64,000 nucleotides of DNA from Heterodera schachtii. Lineage: Eukaryota; Nematoda; Chromadorea; Rhabditida; Heteroderidae. A program made the position numbers and the translations under genes. Every line of letters starts with the position of its first letter. Positions within the stretch are counted from its first letter, which is position 1. Location of the stretch: positions 738,903 to 802,902 of the forward strand of contig SIJG01000058.1 in NCBI GenBank assembly GCA_023374025.1, in the 5' to 3' direction. The notes beneath the pieces are model-generated. The model saw only the letters and a program-made list of their open reading frames with translations. It was not told the DNA's origin and made no database searches. Positions 57,295 through 64,000 of this stretch are shown piece by piece.

Positions 57295-57490
57295 AAAAAT
57301 AAGTAAATAAACAATCGCTGTAATAAAATTTAATTGAGAAAGGAAGAACTTCACTTATTGATGACCTATGCCATGAATGTTATGATAATAAAATTCATCT
57401 CTTCTTTTTTTAAATGAATAAAACAATAATTACAAATGAGTATTCAAACATTATATAAGAACAATTAACAAAGAGACGAATATTGAAAAT
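57295..57490. repeat. Dispersed repeat, partner of 38990-39200
   Basis: Shares TGTAATAAAA.TTAAATTGAGAA, GTTATGATAATAAA.TTCATC and AATTAACAAAGAGACGA with 38990-39200. Confidence 0.6.
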
Positions 57491-57861
57491 GCAATTATTA
57501 TATCAAAAAAATGATTTATAAATTCCATCTGTATTATTTTTAAATTTTTGATTATGAAAGTAAAAATAATAATAATAATTTTGAAAAATGAAAATTTCTG
57601 ATTTTGATAAAATAAAAATGTTTAATATTTATAATTAAAATAAATGTTTTATAATCGTTAAAAGAATGAATAAATTAATGCAATAATAAGGAAATGAACT
57701 TTAAACAATATCCTACACAAAATAAATCAGCAAATTTAATATTATATTAAATGATGCCAAGACAAACTGGAAAAATCACTTAATTTATAGAAAAATAAAA
57801 TTAAAAATTTATTCATATAATAAAAAATAATTTTTTTACACCAAAAAACTATATTTAAAAA

Positions 57862-58005
57862 ATGGACGAATTCGTGCAAGAAATTAGAAGTTTGGTGGCA
57901 AGAGCCTACCCGAACAAAACCTAGGAGATGAACTTGGCTTTGGGTGATCGCGAGAATGAAATGAAGAAAGAAAAATATTTATTAATGCCTAGTGAAATTG
58001 TGTGA
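57862..58005 (+). pseudogene. Gag-like capsid relic, one in-frame stop
   Basis: From ATG at 57862 the frame reads MDEFVQEIRSLVARAYPNKT, then TAG at 57922, then continues in the same frame EMNLALGDRENEMKKEK... to TGA at 58003. The pattern (EIR.LV.RAYP....EMN.AL.D) resembles the capsid part of retrotransposon Gag proteins (LR.LA..AYP......RD.LA...F). It is only 47 codons long, isolated and broken, so the call is tentative; a relic of a different gene is possible. Confidence 0.3.
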
Positions 58006-58017
58006 TGTTTAAAAACA

Positions 58018-58715
58018 AAAATTGACTGTCCATTAAAAAAGAATTAAAATTTTTACAAATTTATCAGTAAAGAAAGTCAAGCCAGAACCAGTTAAAAATA
58101 TTAAAAATTACATTCTCTAAACAAGCAAATACCGTACCAAAGAGTATAATACAGAAAAATGTGGAGACCGTATGACTATTTCAAAATGGTCTTTAATAAT
58201 AATATATTAGTTTTTTAGACAATTAAAGCTTCATTAAATAACAAAAAATGCAACTTGTTCCATTTTAACGAAGTTTAAATGCTCAATTTTGCTTTAAAGT
58301 TTCACATTTCTTTCTCTTTAACAAAATGAAAGAAATACAAAATAAGTAACAGTACTTAAATATCAATTTTAATTAAGAAAACTTGTATATAAAATTATAA
58401 AAAATCAAGAACTCAATAAATTTAGAATGTGAATAATTTAAAAAAAAATACGGCAATTATTACAGTCCCATTAAATAAATTCGTCGCGATCATAGAACTT
58501 TATTAAAAAAGTTATATTAAAAAAAGAATTTCTTTATAAGCTTTAAAAAACATTTCGAATTGAATTAATAAAATTGAAAAACAAAGTTAAAATTTAAAGA
58601 AATAAAAGAAAATTTACTTAAAAAGACACATATCTTAGTCAATTGAATTCATTCAGGTGGGTTCCCAAGGAAAGAAATATAATGAAAATAATAATTTATT
58701 TTTAAGTAAATTTCT
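58018..58715. repeat. Family 'CAGTCCCATTAAAT', copy 3; empty site of the U6 chimera
   Basis: Collinear with 40548-41235 and, on either side of the insertion, with 49587-49660 and 50728-50910. At 58060-58126 it shows the unoccupied target (ATCAGTAAAGAAAGTCAAGC ... CTCTAAACAAGC), with 22 bases (58095-58116) that are absent from the occupied locus. Confidence 0.7.
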
Positions 58716-58724
58716 GTGTGTGTT

Positions 58725-59230
58725 AAAATTGGCGATTAGGAATAGAAATGTATAATTAAAACTTGAGAGAACAATTTTAACGAAAAAATGCAAATTAAAT
58801 ATTATTAATATGGTTTTTAAGCAAATAATATTTCTGTTTAAGTAAAACTTTATAATAAAAAAAAATTTTTAATACAACATAATATTTAAAAAGAGGAATT
58901 AAATATAATTAATTAGATTGAAAAATATTTCTTTAATCAAACCGTTTCAACGAAAGGAGGATTAGGTTCAAACTCGCCAATTCATGAGGCATTAATGAAA
59001 CTGCGCAGATATCTAAAAATATTAAATTGGAAAATTTAAAATAAATTAATAAAATTATTTATTCAGCAGTTTAAATAGGAAATGTTTTGCTTGAAAAAAT
59101 TATACTTACACTGCAAAAGCATTGAAAAAAAGAAATTCTATTAATAATAAGAAACTATTAATAAATACCATTTGAAATATCATTTTCTTTTACATCCTTC
59201 ACCATGAAAATATAATAAACAAAATTTTGT
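58725..59230. repeat. Family 'GAGGCATTAATGAAA', copy 3
   Basis: GGCGATTAGGAATAGAAATG, ATCAAACCGTTTCAACGAAA and TTCATGAGGCATTAATGAAA follow the order of 41690-42060. Confidence 0.6.
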
Positions 59231-60299
59231 TTGGTAAATAATTTCTGACTTTTTAAAATAAATGTGTGATGTAAAGTGATGTTTACGAAATAATTTTATT
59301 TAATACTTTTTAATTAACTATATAATTTAGTTTCTTTTCAAGAAAACTACTGGATGAAAATTATGCAATCTGGTGATCATGAGCAAAGAAATAAATAATA
59401 GAATTGCAGTATATTTTTTATCAAAACCAAATAATATAATAAAAACATAGGTAAATTACATTAAAATTAAATTAATGTAAAAAATAAATAAAACTTTAAA
59501 TAAACCAACTGATAATAATATTCGTAAAAATATTAATATTTTCAAATATATAACAATCTAAAAAATAATTAGAAATATATTTTGTTGATAAAATTAATTT
59601 AAAATAAAAGTACACAAAAATGCTGCAAATAAAATAAATAACAAAATATAATTTACATTTTTTAATTCACGAAAAAACAACTCATTGAAGACGCTCTACA
59701 AAGCCTCTGGCTAAAGGCTCAATTTATGGTAATGTAAACTAAAAAAACCGTAATATCAAAAAAGCCGAACTTGCTTAAAGAAAAAAAACAAAAAGTGTTT
59801 AAAAATTTTGTAAATATAAATATTAATGTTAACAACTTCCTCACTCCAAGCGCAATGTTCATGAAAATTACTCTTATTATATAAATAAAAATAAAAATTT
59901 AATCATTTTTGAATCGAAAAAATAAAGAAGTAAATAGAACATAAATAAAATTAGAAAAACATAAGCTTATAATTCAAGGTTAAATATGTATAGTGAGAAT
60001 GAAAAATGTTTTTAAGAGATATTTGCTGCTTTGGATTATTTATAAAATAAAAAGCACCAAGCAACAATTGTTAAATAAAACAGACAACAAATAAAATAAA
60101 TAAGAAAACAAACAAAAACTACTAAAATTAAAAAATCTTTGAGAGAAATAACCAATAAATTTTTATATATAATTTAATCAAATATTTTAACTTAAAAAAA
60201 TAATTATTTTAAATGCTTATTAATCTCTACAACAATTGTCCGGAACTTCTTGCAATAACGATTTAAATGAGTTGAATTATAAATATATTTACTTATATA
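59231..60299. other. A-rich DNA, no gene seen
   Basis: Low-complexity sequence. A weak relative of the 42215/62702 block (AAGCTTATAATTCAAGGTTAAATATG) lies near 59963. Confidence 0.5.
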
Positions 60300-60304
60300 T
60301 TACA

Positions 60305-60405
60305 CAAGCCGATGGCGACGAAGCAACCATCCAACATGTTGCTATGGACACGAACACGGAGCGTCCGAGGGAGCCGAGCACGTTGAGCCGGATATAATGA
60401 TTAGA
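60305..60405. other. GC-rich island, exon-like
   Basis: An abrupt GC-rich patch is open on the + strand for about 31 codons to a TAA (QADGDEATIQHVAMDTNTER...). On the - strand it resembles the island at 45090-45175 (GACGCTC.CCGT.TTCG.TGTCC). It is probably a relic or variable core of a repeat. No splice pair can be defended. Confidence 0.25.
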
Positions 60406-60544
60406 ACAAAAATGAATTATTTAAAATAAATTTTTATTATCAACTTTTAAAATAATTATTATTAAAGAAATAGGACACAGAGTAGCGAGATATTTAACAA
60501 AATTAATGAATATAATTAATGAATATGACGCTAATTAAAATACA

Positions 60545-60965
60545 ATTACGCACTAATTTTTAATAAATATCAAAAAGAACAAATAACAAACATATATATT
60601 GCCATGAATACCAACAATTAGTATTACTTCTTAATAGAAATTATTTAATAAAAGTAGAGAATAAATAAAAATCATATATTAAAAAATTGAATAAAAGAAA
60701 ATGCAATAAAAAATACAAATATAAAAAAATAAGAAGCAGTAAAATTTATGTAAAAAAGATAGAACAATATTTTCTAATTAAATTTAGCACTTTTTTGATT
60801 GAAGAGATAATTATTAAAATCGAATTAAAATATAAAATGTAAAAAAATTATTTAATAAAGATGAAAAAGTATAAACAAATAATTTTTTATATTTGAAAAT
60901 TTAATCGGAGCGTTTAAATCAATGAAAGACGCGCAAACAACCCACAATACGGATTAAAATTGGAG
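60545..60965. repeat. Dispersed repeat with variable core, copy 2
   Basis: The flank 60545-60905 closely matches 43555-43915. The core (60903-60965) keeps AAATCAATGAAAGACGCGCA but otherwise diverges from copy 1. This copy lacks the TAAACATCAA that follows the other cores. Confidence 0.65.
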
Positions 60966-61384
60966 CCAAAAACCAAGAAAAGAAAGAAAGAATTAATTAA
61001 TAATTCTTAATGAATTAATAAATAAAAAAACTGAAAAATTCTGATGATTAATCTCTGCAATAAGAAAACATTACAAAAAGATATGGTACCAAATAATATA
61101 TGAAAATTACTCTTTATTAAAATGTAAAATATAATTGAAAATTAAAATAAAATAAAAGTTGATCATTTTTCAGTCGGAAAAATGAAGTAAATAGAAGGCA
61201 TAAAAAATTAGAAAAATATGCTTATGATTCAAGGCTAATGTAGTGATAATGAAAAATTATATTAAGAGATATCCGCTTTGGATATTGTAAAAACGAAAAA
61301 AATAAACAGTAAAAAAACAAAGAAAATAAAAAATAACTAAAAAATGTAAAATCTAATGACAAAATATAAATATAAATAAATTTT

Positions 61385-61392
61385 GTAAATAT
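61385..61392. repeat. hAT-type target-site duplication GTAAATAT (left)
   Basis: Exact 8-bp repeat of 62299-62306, immediately outside the terminal inverted repeat. Confidence 0.8.
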
Positions 61393-61400
61393 TAGAGATC

Positions 61401-61590
61401 GGATACGGACAGGATCCGTATACGGATTTTTACGGATCCGTAGTCCGTAATCCGTATTTTTTTCGGCCGATACGGATTTTTTACGGACTACGGATTTTAC
61501 GGATTTTTAATCCGTAAATCCGTAATCCGTATGGGTGCCTAGTCCGTAATCCCGATCCGTACAATTCTTGATACGGATTACGGATTTTTT
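61401..61590. repeat. Left subterminal TACGGAT/ATCCGTA array
   Basis: More than fifteen copies of TACGGAT or its complement, often back to back (ATCCGTATACGGAT, TACGGACTACGG). They could fold into several cruciforms. Presumed transposase-binding repeats. Confidence 0.75.
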
Positions 61591-62159
61591 TTTTGGCGTT
61601 TTAATGTGAAATGGATTATATTTTTAAATTTTGTGAAGTCAATTCGCCAATACTTTGAATTGGCGAGTGTCTATTTCGTATAATTTTTTGGAAAAAAGCA
61701 AAATTTTTGTGCAAAAAACTCAAACCTTTACGTTATTGAATTTCATTTCATTGAACTTTTACGAAATTCTATTATTTTTTTAAATTTGTATATTTTTTTA
61801 AGAAATGAATTTCGTTTTTTTTTCAATTTCTAAATTTTTTACGAACTTGGTTTTGTAAATTTTTCAAAATTATAAATATTTTTTATTTGTCAACGAAATT
61901 CATGAAATGGTTAAAAATCTTTTTTAGTGTAAATGTGTTATCAAGTTAAAATCAAATTATAAAAATTTTCCTGGCGGCGCCTATAGGCACCGCCGGTTCC
62001 TAAAAGAGTTTTTTGAAAAAGCGCGCCGCAAAAAAAAGTGGGGGTGAAAAGCAATAAATGGTCGTGTAAGAAAACATTTTTGAGCATTTTTTCCGTAAAA
62101 ATTTTGGCCTCGGCAGAGGTGGGGGGTATTTTTTATTGAATATAAAAGAATTTTTAAAA

Positions 62160-62275
62160 AATCCGTATCCGTATACGGATCCGTATTTTTCCTGGATACG
62201 GATTTTTACGGACTACGGATTTTTAGTCCGTAATCCGTATGTGTGCCTAGTCCGTAATCCCGATCCCGATCCGTA
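62160..62275. repeat. Right subterminal TACGGAT/ATCCGTA array
   Basis: Around ten copies of the same motif, including the shared phrase GTG(T/G)GCCTAGTCCGTAATCC or a close variant also present in the left array. Confidence 0.75.
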
Positions 62276-62298
62276 TTTTCTCAAAATTTCGATCTCTA

Positions 62299-62306
62299 GT
62301 AAATAT
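62299..62306. repeat. hAT-type target-site duplication GTAAATAT (right)
   Basis: Exact partner of 61385-61392. Confidence 0.8.
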
Positions 62307-62701
62307 TATGATAATTAAAAGTTAGATCAAGAGATATTTACCGCTTTTTAAAATTGCTAAAACATTTTCATAATATTTTTCTTACTTTAAAACCTCTAAA
62401 AACTAATAAAAAAAAAATTAAAATCTATTAAAAAAACTGATTTTTTTGTCAATAATTAAGAAAATTCATAAACTTAATACGTATCAAAGAAATGGTTTTA
62501 TAATTTTTAAAATAATATTAGAAATTTAATTTTTAATTGATGGAATAAAAATTGCGGAGTTTCAATTTTACAACCCACAGAGATGGGGCAAGAGTTACTC
62601 GTAAAGAAAAACTATCAAAAAGATTATAAAAATAATTGGCAACAATCAAAAATTACAGCAACAAATCTAAAATTTCAAAATGAATGTAATTTTTAAAATA
62701 A

Positions 62702-63005
62702 AAATAAGTTTATAGTTAGTTCAGCAAGGTTAAATATAGTGATAATAATATATAAATTTGATTAATAGATATTTTGCATTTTAGAAGTTTACATGCATAA
62801 TTGAGGTTCCAAGCAAGTGGTATTAAATAAACAGACAACAAACAAATAAATAAATAAGAAAATAAACAAAAACTAATAAAATTAATAAAAAATTACTTCA
62901 ACTAAGCCTAAGAAACTCAACAATCCTTTTGTGTTTCGCCATATTATTAAGAACGGGAGACAAAAGGTATGAAGTGAGTGATGAGTGTACGCTTTAAGTA
63001 ATTAA
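62702..63005. repeat. Dispersed repeat with conserved hairpin core, copy 2
   Basis: Collinear with 42215-42505. The core with CCTTTTGT...ACAAAAGG (62925-62967) differs from copy 1 by a single extra A in the loop. A weaker relative follows at about 63180-63230 (CGAAGTGGGTGAGCGCACGC). Confidence 0.7.
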
Positions 63006-64000
63006 ATATTTAAACTTTAAAATATAAAATAAAATAAAAAATAATTCAGATGTTGTTGTGTTGCAGAATTCTCAGTCCCGGCAAGCGTCCCCGCACCGAC
63101 AACCAAGAAAATTAAGAATTAATTAATAACTATACAAATTATTAAATAGAACGCATATAAAATTAGAAAAAAAAATCGGAATAACGAAACGTACGAAGTG
63201 GGTGAGCGCACGCTTAAAGAGAAATAACCAAAAAATATAATTTATAATTTGATTTGGACTAGCATTTTTTAAGCAACTTGAAAACTAAAAAAAAAGACAA
63301 AATTAAATAAAAAAATTTTAATTTAAACTCAATAAATACGACCCAGTTGGATGTAAGAAACGAACGGAAAAATTGATAAAGATAAAGGGAACAAGAATGA
63401 AAAAACCCAACTGCTGGTCCCAATATTCATGGTAAGAAGAATTATGCAGGAAAGTATAAGAAATATTAGAAAATAACCAAATTATAAAAATATTAAATAA
63501 TGGAAATAAAAGTTTCTGAATAAATAAATAATAATGTAGACAAAAAAGATGATTAAATTGAAACACAAGGAGCAAGTGAATCTATTATAATATTAAAATT
63601 ATGTAAATTTAATTGCTAAAAACCAAATTTGATCATTAAATATCAAATGCACGAAAAAATGTCAACTAAAATTGTTATAATAAATAAACTGCAGCAAATC
63701 AGAAATTTACATTAAATATACAACAAAAAATTGATTACAATTTGGATATGAAATATCACTTATTATTAACAAATTAAAACATTAAAAATTCTAAAAACTT
63801 TAAAAATGGATATTAATTTGAGATTTCATATATATATATTTATTTTACAATTTTTTATTTGTAATAACAGCTTGAAATATTACATAAGAAGATAATTCTT
63901 CAGTTTAAGTAAAAATTTTTTAATAAAATTTTTTTTTTAAATTTTCGCTACAACATAAATTTAAAAAGGAGGAATGAAAAAACATTAATTTAATTGAAAA
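63006..64000. other. A-rich repeat DNA with one GC island
   Basis: A GC-rich patch at 63053-63110 (CAGTCCCGGCAAGCGTCCCC) occupies the position of a variable core. The rest is low complexity. The last bases (CATAAATTTAAAAAGGAGGA) match 43240-43262, so another family copy continues past the window. Confidence 0.45.

Larger units (their letters stand above)
61393..62298. mobile_element. Non-autonomous hAT-type element, 906 bp
   Basis: Perfect 9-bp terminal repeats TAGAGATCG...CGATCTCTA are flanked by an exact 8-bp duplication GTAAATAT. An 8-bp duplication and a short TIR starting TAG are the hallmarks of the hAT superfamily. Both ends are packed with TACGGAT/ATCCGTA motifs in both orientations (61401-61590 and 62160-62275), the arrangement expected of subterminal transposase-binding repeats. 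The middle is T-rich, with a GC-rich piece (61969-62045) related to 10595-10646. There is no transposase ORF, so an autonomous partner must supply it. The 60-codon frame at 62136-62318 is a product of the motif array. Confidence 0.8.

Noticed and set aside
62136..62318. 60-aa tyrosine/proline/aspartate-rich ORF
   Set aside because: It is encoded by the TACGGAT array and crosses the end of the hAT-type element.

Overview
The window looks like gene-poor, repeat-rich DNA from a very AT-rich animal genome, most probably a nematode. The evidence is (i) a U6 snRNA segment whose 3' part matches the nematode form as I recall it (AACAAUACAGAG...GUUCCAAAUUUUUU), (ii) a Ty3/Gypsy element of the kind common in nematodes, read with the standard genetic code, and (iii) CR1-like LINE relics. 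A Meloidogyne-like or other clade IV nematode would fit the extreme AT content, but nothing here fixes the genus. I found no convincing intact host gene, tRNA or rRNA. Almost all recognisable coding sequence belongs to mobile elements, and composition marks it: the intact element ORFs are near-balanced in base content, while the background is roughly 75-80% A+T by eye.

Layout. 1-13.5 kb: T-rich on the + strand, with a 5'-truncated LINE tail on the - strand (8.40-8.89 kb) and a frameshifted gag-like zinc-knuckle ORF with a second partial copy (11.8-13.4 kb). 13.7-28.9 kb: the bias flips to A-rich. A roughly 1.1-kb block occurs at 15.25 and 24.72 kb. Between the copies sits a complete, apparently very young Ty3/Gypsy element on the - strand (17524-22560) with 274-bp LTRs identical by eye, GTTT target duplication, primer-binding site, polypurine tract and one 1412-aa Gag-Pol ORF. 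28.9-32.4 kb: a GC-richer island between two 149/150-bp direct repeats, holding a dispersed repeat, an approximately 1.07-kb minisatellite with a 144-bp higher-order period, and an array of very stable GCGAAGC mini-hairpins. 32.6-36.7 kb: a candidate short-TIR element, then nested inverted repeats around a small MITE-like unit. 37-64 kb: an A-rich mosaic of diverged copies of a few repeat families, broken by short GC-richer islands. Inserted in it are a U6-snRNA/LINE-ORF1 chimera (49660-50727), for which paralogous empty sites exist in the same window, and a 906-bp hAT-type non-autonomous element (61393-62298) packed with TACGGAT/ATCCGTA motifs.

How the parts relate. The Gypsy element carries everything needed for its own movement. 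The U6 chimera encodes only an ORF1-like protein and no reverse transcriptase, so it must have been copied in trans. Its 3' hairpin resembles that of the LINE relic at 8.4 kb, which suggests a shared LINE machinery. The hAT-type element likewise needs a transposase from elsewhere. The most unusual observations are the U6/ORF1 chimera with its empty sites, the 3.2-kb island between 149-bp duplications, and the repeat families whose AT-rich flanks look better conserved than their GC-richer cores. All identities are by-eye estimates.
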